From positions 1 through 64,000 of the forward strand of contig NZ_CAJGBN010000001.1 of NCBI RefSeq assembly GCF_904426505.1: 64,000 bases of DNA. The letters run 5' to 3'. The notes beneath the pieces were generated by a model that did not search any database, was not told the origin of the DNA, and worked only from the letters and a program-made list of their open reading frames with translations. The position numbers and the translations under genes were made by a program. The first letter of the stretch is position 1. Each line of letters begins with the position of its first letter. This stretch comes from Rubrivivax sp. A210 (GTDB taxonomy: Bacteria > Pseudomonadota > Gammaproteobacteria > Burkholderiales > Burkholderiaceae_C). This document shows positions 27,706-36,381 of the stretch, in pieces.

Positions 27706-30024
27706 ATGACTGCCGCCAAGGCCGAAGAACTTGCTCAACCGGCCGCGGCAGTCTCAGCAGCCGCGGCTCTCGAGGTCGTCGACGACCCGCTCGAGCAGGG
27801 CCAGTTCACGCGCATGGTGGCCGGGGCCGGTGGTGTGCGCCTGGCGGAATCGTCGCTGCAGCTTTCGGGCATGCATTGCGCCGCCTGCAGCGGCATCATC
27901 GAGCGCGCCCTGATGGGCGTGCCCGGCGTGCGCGGCGCACGCGTCAGCGCCGCCGCCGAGCGCGCCACCGTGACCTGGGATCCGGCGGCCACCAAGCCCT
28001 CGCTCCTGATCGCCGCCGTGCGCGGCGCCGGCTACGACGCCGTGCCCGATGCCGCCGCGCCGGCGCGGGCTCTGCGCCAGGCCGAGCATCGCCAGGCCCT
28101 GTGGCGGCTCTTCGTGGCCTCGTTCTGCGCCATGCAGGTGATGATGTTCGCCACGCCCAGCTATGTGGCCGACGCCGGCACGCTGGCGCCCGATCTGCGC
28201 CAGCTGCTCAACTGGGGCAGTTGGCTGCTCTCGCTGCCGGTGCTGCTTTTTTCCGCCGGGCCTTTCTTCAGCGGTGCCTGGCGTTCACTGCGCCAACGCC
28301 GCATCGGCATGGACGTGCCAGTGGCGCTGGGCGTGGCCATCACCTTCGTCGCCAGCAGCGGTGCCGCATTCGACCCCGGCGGCGCCTTCGGCGACGAGGT
28401 CTGGTTCGATTCGCTGACCATGTTCGTGAGCTTCCTGCTTGCGGCGCGCTATCTTGAATTGCGTGCGCGCCAACGTGCCGCGGCGGCACTCGAGGGCGCT
28501 TTGGCCCGCCTGCCCGAGACCGCCTGGCGCGTGGCCGCCGACGGCAGCACCGAAGCCGTGAGCCCGCAGCGGCTGCAGCCCGGTGATCTGGTGCGCGTGC
28601 CGGTGGGCCAGGCCTTCGCGGCCGATGGCTTGCTGGAGCAGGGCGCCACGCGGGCCGATGAGGCCTTGCTCAGCGGCGAGTCCGCGCCGGTCGAGAAGGC
28701 CGTCGGCGACGAACTCGTGGCCGGCAGCCTGAACCTCGGGGCGCCGGTACTGCTGCGCGTCAAACGCGTCGGCGGCGACACGCGTGTGCAGGCCATCGTC
28801 GAGATGATGCGCGGCGCGCTCAGCCAGCGGCCGGCCGCGGCCCGCCTGGCCGACCGCTGGGCCGGGCCCTTCCTCTGGGGCGTGCTGCTGCTGGCGGGCC
28901 TGGCGGCGCTGTACTGGCACTTCGTCGATCCCTCGCGTGCGCTGCCGGTGGCGGTGGCGGTGCTCATCGTCACCTGTCCCTGCGCGCTTTCGCTGGCAGC
29001 ACCGGCCGCCCTGGTGGCGGCGGCGCGCGGCCTGGCGCGGCGCGGCGTGCTGGTGCAGCGCCTTGACGCCATCGAGACCCTGGCCGGCGCGACGCAGTTC
29101 TTCTTCGACAAGACCGGCACGCTGACCGAGGACCGCCCGCAGTGGCGCCAGACGCGGCTGACCGAGGCCGGCAGCCCTGGCTGGGAGGCCGCTGGCGAGC
29201 GCGACGCGCTGGCGACGGCGGCGCTGCTGGCGGCATGGTCAACGCATCCGCTGTCGCGTGCGCTGGTCGCGGCGGCCGCGGTCAAGACCCCAGGCCAAGG
29301 CTGGTCGGCCCCGGCCGAGCGCTCGGGTCTCGGCTGGTCAGGCTTCGAGGAGGTTGCAGGGCAAGGCGTGCAGGCGCTCGACGGCGAGGGTTGCCGCTGG
29401 CGACTGGGTTCCGCGGCCTGGGTCGATGCCGCGGCCACGGGCGAGGGCCAGGTCTGGCTGGGCTGCAACGGCCGCGCCCGCGCCGCCTTCGTCTTCGACG
29501 AGACGCTGCGTCCCGGCACCATTGCGGCCTTGCAGGCCTTGCGCGCCGAAGGCCTGCGCGTGACGCTGCTGACCGGCGATGCCCTGCCGCGTGCCCAGGC
29601 CCTGGCTGCGCGCGTGGGCTTCGACGAGATCGTCGCCGCGGCCACGCCCGAGACCAAGCTGGCCGCGGTGGCCGCCGCGCAGGCTGCCGGCGAGCGCGTC
29701 GTGATGGTCGGCGACGGCATCAACGATGCCCCGGTGCTGGCGCGAGCCGATGCCTCGCTGGCAATGGGGCAGGGCGCCCTGGTGGCGCGCAGCCAGGCCG
29801 ATGCGGTGGTCACCTCCAATGACCTTGCCGATGTTGTGCGTGCCCGGCGCAGCGCGCGCAAGGCCGTGGCCATCGTGCGCCAGAACATCGCCTGGGCCCT
29901 GGTCTACAACGCGCTGGCCATTCCCATGGCCGTGGCCGGCTGGCTGCCGCCCTGGGCCGCCGGCCTGGGCATGGCACTCAGCTCGCTGGCCGTGGTCTTC
30001 AACGCCCTGCGCGCGGCCCGCTAG
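27706..30024 (+). CDS. ccoI: Copper-transporting P-type ATPase for cbb3 oxidase assembly
   Basis: P1B-type ATPase that supplies copper to the CuB site of the cbb3 oxidase. It has an N-terminal heavy-metal domain with CAAC at residues 58-61, the ion-path CPC motif (VTCPCALS) at about 424-430, the phosphorylated aspartate DKTGTLT at about 468, and the hinge VGDGINDAPVLA. Its place directly before ccoS-ccoN marks it as CcoI/FixI rather than a CopA exporter. It has 772 aa and a Cys-free first 50 residues. ccoS follows 8 bp downstream. Confidence 0.93.
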   Translation: MTAAKAEELAQPAAAVSAAAALEVVDDPLEQGQFTRMVAGAGGVRLAESSLQLSGMHCAACSGIIERALMGVPGVRGARVSAAAERATVTWDPAATKPSLLIAAVRGAGYDAVPDAAAPARALRQAEHRQALWRLFVASFCAMQVMMFATPSYVADAGTLAPDLRQLLNWGSWLLSLPVLLFSAGPFFSGAWRSLRQRRIGMDVPVALGVAITFVASSGAAFDPGGAFGDEVWFDSLTMFVSFLLAARYLELRARQRAAAALEGALARLPETAWRVAADGSTEAVSPQRLQPGDLVRVPVGQAFAADGLLEQGATRADEALLSGESAPVEKAVGDELVAGSLNLGAPVLLRVKRVGGDTRVQAIVEMMRGALSQRPAAARLADRWAGPFLWGVLLLAGLAALYWHFVDPSRALPVAVAVLIVTCPCALSLAAPAALVAAARGLARRGVLVQRLDAIETLAGATQFFFDKTGTLTEDRPQWRQTRLTEAGSPGWEAAGERDALATAALLAAWSTHPLSRALVAAAAVKTPGQGWSAPAERSGLGWSGFEEVAGQGVQALDGEGCRWRLGSAAWVDAAATGEGQVWLGCNGRARAAFVFDETLRPGTIAALQALRAEGLRVTLLTGDALPRAQALAARVGFDEIVAAATPETKLAAVAAAQAAGERVVMVGDGINDAPVLARADASLAMGQGALVARSQADAVVTSNDLADVVRARRSARKAVAIVRQNIAWALVYNALAIPMAVAGWLPPWAAGLGMALSSLAVVFNALRAAR

Positions 30025-30032
30025 GAAACGCC

Positions 30033-30260
30033 ATGGAGAGTCTTTACCTGCTGATCCCGCTGTCCGCGGGCCTGGTGCTCGTCATCATCGCTGTCTTCGG
30101 CTGGGCCCTGCACCGGGGCCAGTTCGACGACCTCGAACAGGAAGGCGAGCGCATCCTGGAAGACGACCCACCGCCGCTTGATGGCGATCAAGGGTCTTGT
30201 AAGGGCGGCACAGAAGAATCGCGCGTGAGGCGAGATCCGCCGAATAGAGGAGATTTTTGA
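30033..30260 (+). CDS. ccoS: cbb3 oxidase maturation protein CcoS
   Basis: Single-span membrane protein ([22 protein letters not shown]) followed by the family motif [14 protein letters not shown], needed for cofactor insertion into cbb3 oxidase. At 75 aa it has an extended, poorly conserved tail after residue 50. That tail overlies the FNR box and promoter of ccoN, and its TGA overlaps the ccoN ATG by one base. Confidence 0.9.
   Translation: MESLYLLIPLSAGLVLVIIAVFGWALHRGQFDDLEQEGERILEDDPPPLDGDQGSCKGGTEESRVRRDPPNRGDF
30178..30191. promoter_or_regulatory. Perfect FNR/ANR box for ccoN
   Basis: TTGATGGCGATCAA is an exact TTGAT-N4-ATCAA site inside the 3' end of ccoS. A -10-like AAGAAT at 30214-30219 lies 29.5 bp from the box centre, the geometry of an FNR site at -41.5. 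The predicted start near 30226 gives a 34-nt leader to ccoN. The FNR-type regulator is encoded 5 kb downstream. Confidence 0.85.
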
Positions 30261-31705
30261 TGGCAAACAATGCCGTGGCACCGGGAGGCGGTGTCTACAG
30301 CGATACGGTGGTCAGGTTTTTCTCCGTGGCCGCCGTGGTGTGGGGCGTGGTGGGCATGCTGGTGGGCGTGATCATTGCCGCACAGCTGACATGGCCCGAG
30401 CTGAACTTCGGTATCTCGTTTCTGAGCTACGGCCGCCTGCGCCCGCTGCACACCAATGCGGTGATCTTCGCCTTCGGCGGCTGCACGCTGTTTGCCACCT
30501 CCTACCATGTGGTGCAGCGCACCTGCCAGACGCGCTTGTTCGCGCCCGGCCTGGCGATGTTCACCTTCGTCGGCTGGCAGCTCGTGATCCTGGCCGCGGC
30601 CGTCACGCTGCCCCTGGGCATGACCAGCGGCAAGGAGTACGCCGAGCTCGAGTGGCCCATCGACATCCTGATCGCCGTGATCTGGGTGAGCTATGCCATC
30701 GTCTTCTTCGGCACCGTCGGCATCCGCAAGGTGCGCCACATCTACGTGGCCAACTGGTTCTTCGGCGCCTTCATCCTCGCCGTGGCGCTGCTGCACATTG
30801 TCAACAGCGCGGCCATTCCGGTGAGCCTGTTCAAGAGCTACTCGGCCTATGCCGGCGTGCAGGACGCGATGATCCAGTGGTGGTATGGCCACAATGCGGT
30901 GGGCTTCTTCCTCACCGCCGGCTTCCTGGGGATGATGTACTACTTCATCCCCAAGCAGGCCGGCCGTCCGGTCTACAGCTACCGCCTGTCCATCGTCCAC
31001 TTCTGGGCGCTGATCTTCACCTACATGTGGGCGGGCCCCCACCACCTGCACTACACCGCGCTGCCCGACTGGGCGCAGAGCATCGGCATGATCTTCAGCC
31101 TGGTGCTGCTGGCCCCGAGCTGGGGCGGCATGATCAACGGCATCATGACGCTCAGCGGTGCCTGGCACAAGTTGCGTGACGACCCCATCCTGAAGTTCCT
31201 GATCGTGAGCCTGTCGTTCTACGGCATGAGCACCTTCGAGGGCCCGATGATGTCGATCAAGACCGTCAACGCCCTCAGCCACTACACCGACTGGACCGTC
31301 GGCCACGTTCACAGCGGCGCGCTGGGCTGGGTCGGCCTCATCAGCATGGGCAGCCTGTACTACCTGATCCCGCGCCTGTTCGGCCGCAGCCAGATGTACA
31401 GCGTCAAGGCCATCGAGACCCACTTCTGGCTGGCCACCATCGGCATCGTGCTGTACATCGCCGCGATGTGGATCGCCGGCGTGATGCAAGGCCTGATGTG
31501 GCGCGCGGTCAACCCCGACGGCACCCTGGTCTACACCTTCGTCGAGAGCGTGAAGGCCACCTTCCCGTACTACGTGGTGCGCCTGCTGGGCGGCCTGCTC
31601 TACCTGAGCGGCATGGTCATCATGCTGTGGAACACGGTGATGACGGCCAAGAGCGGCCACGCCGTCGAAGTGGCGGTGCCGGCGGTTGCGCCGGCCCATG
31701 CCTGA
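30260..31705 (+). CDS. ccoN: cbb3 cytochrome oxidase subunit I
   Basis: Catalytic haem-copper subunit with twelve or so membrane helices. Haem- and CuB-ligand histidines are recognisable in [33 protein letters not shown] and the later [13 protein letters not shown]. At 481 aa it is the normal length. The ATG at 30260 follows a GAGGAGA site and overlaps the ccoS stop; an in-frame TTG three bases earlier is less likely. First gene of the FNR-controlled ccoNOQP unit. Confidence 0.97.
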   Translation: MANNAVAPGGGVYSDTVVRFFSVAAVVWGVVGMLVGVIIAAQLTWPELNFGISFLSYGRLRPLHTNAVIFAFGGCTLFATSYHVVQRTCQTRLFAPGLAMFTFVGWQLVILAAAVTLPLGMTSGKEYAELEWPIDILIAVIWVSYAIVFFGTVGIRKVRHIYVANWFFGAFILAVALLHIVNSAAIPVSLFKSYSAYAGVQDAMIQWWYGHNAVGFFLTAGFLGMMYYFIPKQAGRPVYSYRLSIVHFWALIFTYMWAGPHHLHYTALPDWAQSIGMIFSLVLLAPSWGGMINGIMTLSGAWHKLRDDPILKFLIVSLSFYGMSTFEGPMMSIKTVNALSHYTDWTVGHVHSGALGWVGLISMGSLYYLIPRLFGRSQMYSVKAIETHFWLATIGIVLYIAAMWIAGVMQGLMWRAVNPDGTLVYTFVESVKATFPYYVVRLLGGLLYLSGMVIMLWNTVMTAKSGHAVEVAVPAVAPAHA

Positions 31706-31730
31706 CGCGGCCCACAAGGAGAAACAGAAC

Positions 31731-32357
31731 ATGGCCAATGCACATGTGCCGGTCGGTCACGAGAAGATCGAGACCAACAACTTCCTGATGATCGTGCTGA
31801 TCCTGCTGTCGGTGGCAGTGGGCGGCATGGTCGAGATCCTGCCGCTGTTCTTCCAGCGCTCAACCACGCAGGCGGCGCCGGGCCTCAAGCCCTACACGCC
31901 GCTGCAACTGGCCGGGCGCGATGTCTACATTCGCGAGGGCTGCTACAACTGCCACTCGCAGATGGTGCGCCCCTTCCGCGCCGAGGCGCTGCGCTACGGC
32001 GCGGTGTCGACGGCCGGCGAGTTCGTCTATGACCACCCCTTCCAGTGGGGCAGCAAGCGCACCGGGCCCGACCTGCACCGCGTCGGTGGCAAGTACAGCG
32101 ACGAGTGGCACCGCACCCACCTGAACAACCCGCGTGACCTCGTGCCCGAGTCCAATATGCCAGCCTATCCCTGGCTGATGACCGCGGCCGTCGACCCCGC
32201 CAGCATGGCGCCGCGCATGGCCGCGCTGCGCAAGGTGGGCGTGCCCTACAGCGACGCCGAGATCGCCAAGGCCGCCGAGGATGTGAAGGGCCGCACCGAG
32301 ATGGATGCCGTGATCGCCTTCCTGCAGGTGCTGGGCACCGCCGGGGCCGCCAAGTAG
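31731..32357 (+). CDS. ccoO: cbb3 cytochrome oxidase subunit II (monohaem)
   Basis: Membrane-anchored c-type cytochrome with one N-terminal helix ([19 protein letters not shown]) and a single haem site CYNCH at residues 71-75. The haem-ligand methionine is probably in [10 protein letters not shown]. Passes electrons from CcoP to CcoN. The ATG at 31731 follows AAGGAG, 25 bp after ccoN. Length 208 aa is typical. Confidence 0.96.
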   Translation: MANAHVPVGHEKIETNNFLMIVLILLSVAVGGMVEILPLFFQRSTTQAAPGLKPYTPLQLAGRDVYIREGCYNCHSQMVRPFRAEALRYGAVSTAGEFVYDHPFQWGSKRTGPDLHRVGGKYSDEWHRTHLNNPRDLVPESNMPAYPWLMTAAVDPASMAPRMAALRKVGVPYSDAEIAKAAEDVKGRTEMDAVIAFLQVLGTAGAAK

Positions 32358-32368
32358 GAGGGCAGCCC

Positions 32369-32548
32369 ATGGACGTCAATGACCTTCGCGTCGCTGTCAC
32401 GGTGGCCAGCCTGGCCCTCTTCGTGGCGCTGATGCTGCATACCTGGAGCCGCCGCCGGCGCGCCGACCACGAAGAGGCGGCGCAGCTGCCCTTCGCCGGC
32501 GAAAAGCCCGAGCCGGCCGTCAACGCATCCCGAGGAGAGAACCCGTGA
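32369..32548 (+). CDS. ccoQ: cbb3 oxidase subunit CcoQ
   Basis: A 59-aa single-span protein (VAVTVASLALFVALMLHTW) with a basic then acidic cytoplasmic tail, in the invariant position between ccoO and ccoP. It stabilises the complex in other bacteria. The ATG at 32369 has a GGAGGG site and the TGA overlaps the GTG start of ccoP (GTGA). Confidence 0.9.
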   Translation: MDVNDLRVAVTVASLALFVALMLHTWSRRRRADHEEAAQLPFAGEKPEPAVNASRGENP

Positions 32549-33459
32549 GTGATTTCGTATCCAGTGGCTGGGCCCTGTTCGTCGCCGCGGTGACGGTCCT
32601 GAGCCTGGTCTTCTGCCTCGTGCTGCTCGTCATCGCGAGCCGCCGCAAGGTGATGGCCAACGACAACACGACGGGCCACGTCTGGGACGTCGACCTGCAG
32701 GAGCTCAACAACCCGCTGCCGCGCTGGTGGATGTGGCTGTTTGTGGCCACCGTGGTCTTTGCCGCTGTCTACCTGGCCTTCTACCCGGGCCTGGGCACCA
32801 ATGCCGGCAGCCTGGGCTGGACCAGCCGGGGCCAGTTCGAGGCCGAGCAGGAAAAGGCGCGCGCCGCGCTGGAGCCGGTCTATGCCAAGTTCACGGCCAT
32901 GTCGGCCGAGCAACTGGGCAAGGACGCGCAGGCCATGGGCATAGGCCAGCGCCTCTTCCTCAACAACTGCGCGCAGTGCCATGGCTCCGACGCACGCGGC
33001 AGCAAGGGCTTCCCCAACCTGGCCGACAGCGACTGGCTGGGCGCGGGCACGCCCGAATACATCGGCAAGGTCATCGCCGAAGGCCGCACCGGCATGATGC
33101 CGCCCATGGCGGCCGCGGTGGGCACCAGCGAGGACGTGAAGAACGTCGCCCACTATGTGCTGAGCCTGTCGGGCAGCGCGCACAACGACGTCGCGGCCCA
33201 GCTCGGCAAGGCCAAGTTCGGCGCCTGCGCCGCCTGCCACGGACCCGACGGCAAGGGCATGGCGGCGATCGGCGCGCCCAACCTGACCGACAAGACCTGG
33301 CTGCACGGCTGGGGCGAGCCGGCCATCGTCGCCATGGTCACGGGCGGCAAGACCAACGTCATGCCGGCCCAGGGCCGCCTGCTCACGCCGGCGCAGATCC
33401 ATGTGCTGTCGGCCTACGTCTGGAACCTGTCGCAGGGCACCCGCGTCGCGGGCAACTGA
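32545..33459 (+). CDS. ccoP: cbb3 cytochrome oxidase subunit III (dihaem)
   Basis: A 304-aa membrane cytochrome with two N-terminal hydrophobic segments and two periplasmic haem-c domains, CAQCHG at about residue 142 and CAACHG at about 228. It accepts electrons from soluble cytochromes or the bc1 complex. The start is GTG at 32545 with a GAGGAGA site, overlapping ccoQ. Confidence 0.96.
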   Translation: MSDFVSSGWALFVAAVTVLSLVFCLVLLVIASRRKVMANDNTTGHVWDVDLQELNNPLPRWWMWLFVATVVFAAVYLAFYPGLGTNAGSLGWTSRGQFEAEQEKARAALEPVYAKFTAMSAEQLGKDAQAMGIGQRLFLNNCAQCHGSDARGSKGFPNLADSDWLGAGTPEYIGKVIAEGRTGMMPPMAAAVGTSEDVKNVAHYVLSLSGSAHNDVAAQLGKAKFGACAACHGPDGKGMAAIGAPNLTDKTWLHGWGEPAIVAMVTGGKTNVMPAQGRLLTPAQIHVLSAYVWNLSQGTRVAGN

Positions 33460-33473
33460 AGACCGGTGATCCT

Positions 33474-34931
33474 TTGACGGAGCCCAAAACCATCGCCGCC
33501 ACCCCTGCCGCATCGGAAGACGATGCGCGCACGGTGGTGGTGTCGATGTACCAGGCGCAGAAGAAGATCTATGCCCGCGCCGTGAGCGGCTGGTTCGCCC
33601 GCTGGCGCTGGGCCCTGGTGTGGGCGACGCAGATCATCTTCTACGGCCTGCCCTGGTTGCAGTGGGCCGGGCGCCCGGCGGTGCTGTTCGACCTGCCGTC
33701 GCGGCGCTTCTATGTCTTCAACTTGGTGCTCTACCCGCAGGATTTCATCTACCTGACGGGCCTGCTCATCATCTCGGCCTATGCGCTCTTCCTCTTCACC
33801 ACGGTGGCGGGGCGGCTGTGGTGCGGCTATGCCTGCCCGCAGACGGTCTACACCGAGATCTTCATGTGGGTGGAGCGTCACATCGAGGGCGACCGCCCGC
33901 GCCGCCAGAAGCTCGATGCCGCGCCCTGGAGCCTGAACAAGCTGTGGCGCAAGACCGCCAAGCAGGCGGCCTGGATCGCCATCGGCCTGTGGACCGGCTT
34001 CACCTTCGTCGGCTACTTCACGCCCATACGCAGCCTGGGCGGCGCTGTGCTCGCCTTCGGCCTCGGGCCCTGGGAGCTGTTCTGGATCCTGTTCTACGGC
34101 CTGGCCACCTACGGCAACGCGGGCTGGCTGCGCGAGCAGGTGTGCAAGTACATGTGTCCCTATGCACGCTTCCAGAGCGTGATGTTCGACCGCGACACGC
34201 TGATCATCAGCTACGACGCCGAACGCGGCGATCCGCGCGGCACGCGCGGACGCAAGACCGATCTCAAGGCCGCCAATCTGGGCCACTGCATCGACTGCGG
34301 CCTGTGCGTCGAGGTCTGCCCCACCGGCATCGACATCCGCAACGGCCTGCAGTACGAATGCATAGGCTGCGCCGCCTGCATCGACGTCTGCAACGGCGTG
34401 ATGGACAAGATGCAATACCCGCGCGGCCTCATCCGCTACGACACGCTCGAGGGCATGGACAAGCACCTCGGCCGCGCCCAGGAGATCAAGCGCATTTTCC
34501 GCCCGCGCGTCATCGGCTATGGCCTGGTGCTGCTGCTGATCTGCGGCGCGCTGCTGGTCAGCTTGCTGATGCGCTCGCCCTTCCGGGTCGATGTCGTTCG
34601 TGACCGCGGCGTGCTGTCACGCGTGGTCGACGATGGCTGGGTCGAGAACGTCTACCGCCTGCAACTGATGAACGCCAGCGAGAGCGAGCAGCGCTACCGC
34701 ATCACGGCACGCGGCCTGCCGGGCCTGGCCACCGATCTCAAGACCGACATCGAGATCGGCTCGGCCCAGGCGCGCTGGGTTCCGCTGGCGCTGCGCGTGC
34801 CGCCCGAAGCCGCGGCCTCCGTCGGCCCCGGCAGCCATGGCGTCGAATTCGTCGTCGAGCGCATCGCCGCCAGCGCCGACGAGGCGAGCCGAACCCAGGT
34901 CGAGAAATCGACATTCATGGTGCCCCGCTGA
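33474..34931 (+). CDS. ccoG: cbb3 oxidase accessory ferredoxin-like protein CcoG
   Basis: Membrane-bound iron-sulphur protein (FixG/RdxA family) of 485 aa that takes part in copper handling for cbb3 assembly. Several helices include the motif LWCGYACPQTVYTEIFMW. Two 4Fe-4S clusters are marked by CIDCGLCVEVCPTG and CIGCAACIDVC. The C-terminal periplasmic domain is Ig-like. The TTG at 33474 is the best start near the family length; no in-frame ATG occurs before residue 25. Confidence 0.92.
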   Translation: MTEPKTIAATPAASEDDARTVVVSMYQAQKKIYARAVSGWFARWRWALVWATQIIFYGLPWLQWAGRPAVLFDLPSRRFYVFNLVLYPQDFIYLTGLLIISAYALFLFTTVAGRLWCGYACPQTVYTEIFMWVERHIEGDRPRRQKLDAAPWSLNKLWRKTAKQAAWIAIGLWTGFTFVGYFTPIRSLGGAVLAFGLGPWELFWILFYGLATYGNAGWLREQVCKYMCPYARFQSVMFDRDTLIISYDAERGDPRGTRGRKTDLKAANLGHCIDCGLCVEVCPTGIDIRNGLQYECIGCAACIDVCNGVMDKMQYPRGLIRYDTLEGMDKHLGRAQEIKRIFRPRVIGYGLVLLLICGALLVSLLMRSPFRVDVVRDRGVLSRVVDDGWVENVYRLQLMNASESEQRYRITARGLPGLATDLKTDIEIGSAQARWVPLALRVPPEAAASVGPGSHGVEFVVERIAASADEASRTQVEKSTFMVPR

Positions 34932-34955
34932 GGCGGCCACCGCAGGAGCATTGCA

Positions 34956-35180
34956 ATGAGCGACCCGCGCACGTCCGAACAGAAGCCGACCGCCTGGTGG
35001 CGCCTGCCCATCGTCTGGCTGGTCATCGGCGGCCCGGCCCTGGTGGTGGTGGCCAGCTTCGTCACGCTGGGCCTGGCCATACGCCATCCCGACCCGGTGC
35101 TGGTCGCACCCTCGGTGGCCAATGGTGCCGACGCGCCGGCGATGCAGGCGCGCAACCACGCCGCGACGCCGTCGCGCTGA
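34956..35180 (+). CDS. FixH/CcoH-like small membrane protein
   Basis: A 74-aa protein with one helix (LPIVWLVIGGPALVVVASFVTLGLAI) followed by HPDPVL and a tail ending QARNHAATP. The motif and its place after ccoG match the short betaproteobacterial FixH-like proteins, thought to assist cbb3 assembly. Much shorter than classic FixH (about 150 aa), lacking most of the periplasmic domain. Confidence 0.75.
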   Translation: MSDPRTSEQKPTAWWRLPIVWLVIGGPALVVVASFVTLGLAIRHPDPVLVAPSVANGADAPAMQARNHAATPSR

Positions 35181-35196
35181 GGGCGGGGGCCACGCG

Positions 35197-35463
35197 ATGC
35201 GAGCTTCGATGCGCCGTATGGCCAGCATCGCCTGGCCGGCCTTCATGGGTGCCGCCGTGCTCGAGATCGTCGTCTTCTCGTTCGTCGATCCCGGCACGCT
35301 GCACCTGATCACGGGCCAGGCGCTGGATCTGTCGGACACCGCCGTCTACTCGCTCGCCTTCTTCGTCTTCTGGGCGGCGATGGCGATGAGTTGCTGGCTT
35401 TCGGCCGCGTTGGCGCGCAGCGCCGAAGAGGTCAATACCGAATCGAAGCTCTGGCGGCGCTAG
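35197..35463 (+). CDS. Small membrane protein of the cco cluster
   Basis: An 88-aa protein with two predicted membrane helices (IAWPAFMGAAVLEIVVFSFV and VYSLAFFVFWAAMAMSCWL). No family with known function is recognised. The start at 35197 leaves 16 bp after the fixH-like gene, so it is part of the cco operon. It ends 22 bp from the converging regulator gene. A role in oxidase assembly is only a guess from position. Confidence 0.7.
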   Translation: MRASMRRMASIAWPAFMGAAVLEIVVFSFVDPGTLHLITGQALDLSDTAVYSLAFFVFWAAMAMSCWLSAALARSAEEVNTESKLWRR

Positions 35464-35485
35464 GCCACCGGCACGCGCAAACGGC

Positions 35486-36223
35486 CTAGCTGCCGCTGCC
35501 GTTGACCAGCGCCTGCAGCGCGGCCACGTCGAGCACGCGGATCTGGCGCTGCTTCACTTCGAGCAGCCCGTCTTCCTGGAACTTGGAAAACGCCCGGCTC
35601 ACGGTCTCGAGCTTGAGACCGAGGTAGCTGCCGATTTCTTCGCGCGTCATGCGCAGCACCAGCGAACTGGCCGAGAAGCCACGCTTGCGCAGCCGCTGCG
35701 TCAGGTTCAGCAGGAAGGCGGCCAGTCGCTCCTCGGCGCGCATGCTGCCCAGCAGCAGCATCACACCATGGTCGCGCACGATCTCGCGGCTCATGATCTT
35801 GTGGAAATGGCGCTGCAGGTCGGACAGCTCGCGCGACAGGTCTTCCAGCAGGTTGAAGGGGATGACGCAGACCTGCGAGTCCTCGAGCGCGATGGCGTCG
35901 CAGGTGTGGCGCTCGGTGCCTATGCCGTCCAGGCCCAGCAACTCGCCCGCCATCTGGAAGCCGGTGACCTGGTCGCGCCCGTCTTCCGAAGTGACATTGG
36001 TCTTGAAGAAGCCGGTGCGTACCGCGTAAAGAGAGGTGAAGGGTGAACCGGTGCGAAACAGCGCGTCGCCACGGGCGAGCGAGCGCCGTGTCGAGACCAA
36101 CTCGTCCAGGCGCAGCATCTGGTCGTTGGACATGCCCACGGGCAGGCACAACTCGCGCAGATTGCAGCTGGAACAGGCAACTTTGAAGGGCTCGAGGCGG
36201 ATGGGCGACTGGGACGCCTGCAT
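35486..36223 (-). CDS. fnr: FNR/ANR oxygen-sensing transcriptional regulator
   Basis: A 245-aa Crp/Fnr-family regulator with the oxygen-sensing cysteines in place: C17, C20 and C26 (ACSSCNLRELC) and C119 (VCVIP), expected to hold a 4Fe-4S cluster. The recognition helix GLKLETVSRAFSKF has the E-x2-S-R pattern that reads TTGAT half-sites. The ATG at 36223 is chosen for its GAGGAA site and for the usual FNR N-terminal length over an ATG at 36262. It lies between the cco genes and hemN, both with FNR boxes. Confidence 0.93.
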   Translation of the reverse strand: MQASQSPIRLEPFKVACSSCNLRELCLPVGMSNDQMLRLDELVSTRRSLARGDALFRTGSPFTSLYAVRTGFFKTNVTSEDGRDQVTGFQMAGELLGLDGIGTERHTCDAIALEDSQVCVIPFNLLEDLSRELSDLQRHFHKIMSREIVRDHGVMLLLGSMRAEERLAAFLLNLTQRLRKRGFSASSLVLRMTREEIGSYLGLKLETVSRAFSKFQEDGLLEVKQRQIRVLDVAALQALVNGSGS

Positions 36224-36333
36224 GGATTTCCTCGGGTGGCGAAGACCGCAAGTATCGCCCATGCGGATGAGCCGTTCTTAATCTTGCGAAGCGCGGGGCC
36301 ATGGCCCTGGCCGACACCCGGCATAGACTTCGC

Positions 36334-36347
36334 TTGAGAATTGTCAA
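36334..36347. promoter_or_regulatory. FNR-like box before hemN
   Basis: TTGAGAATTGTCAA matches TTGAT-N4-ATCAA except one symmetric change in each half. Its centre is 41.5 bp from the A of the hemN ATG, so FNR class II activation would give a nearly leaderless message. It lies in the divergent gap and could also act on fnr. Confidence 0.6.
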
Positions 36348-36381
36348 GCGGCCCGACGCCGCATTTGTCAGAGTCGCCGCC

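Noticed and set aside
36301..36381. Earlier start for hemN at 36301
   Set aside because: It would make the FNR-like box coding, and the added residues look unlike HemN N-termini. ATG 36382 fits the family.
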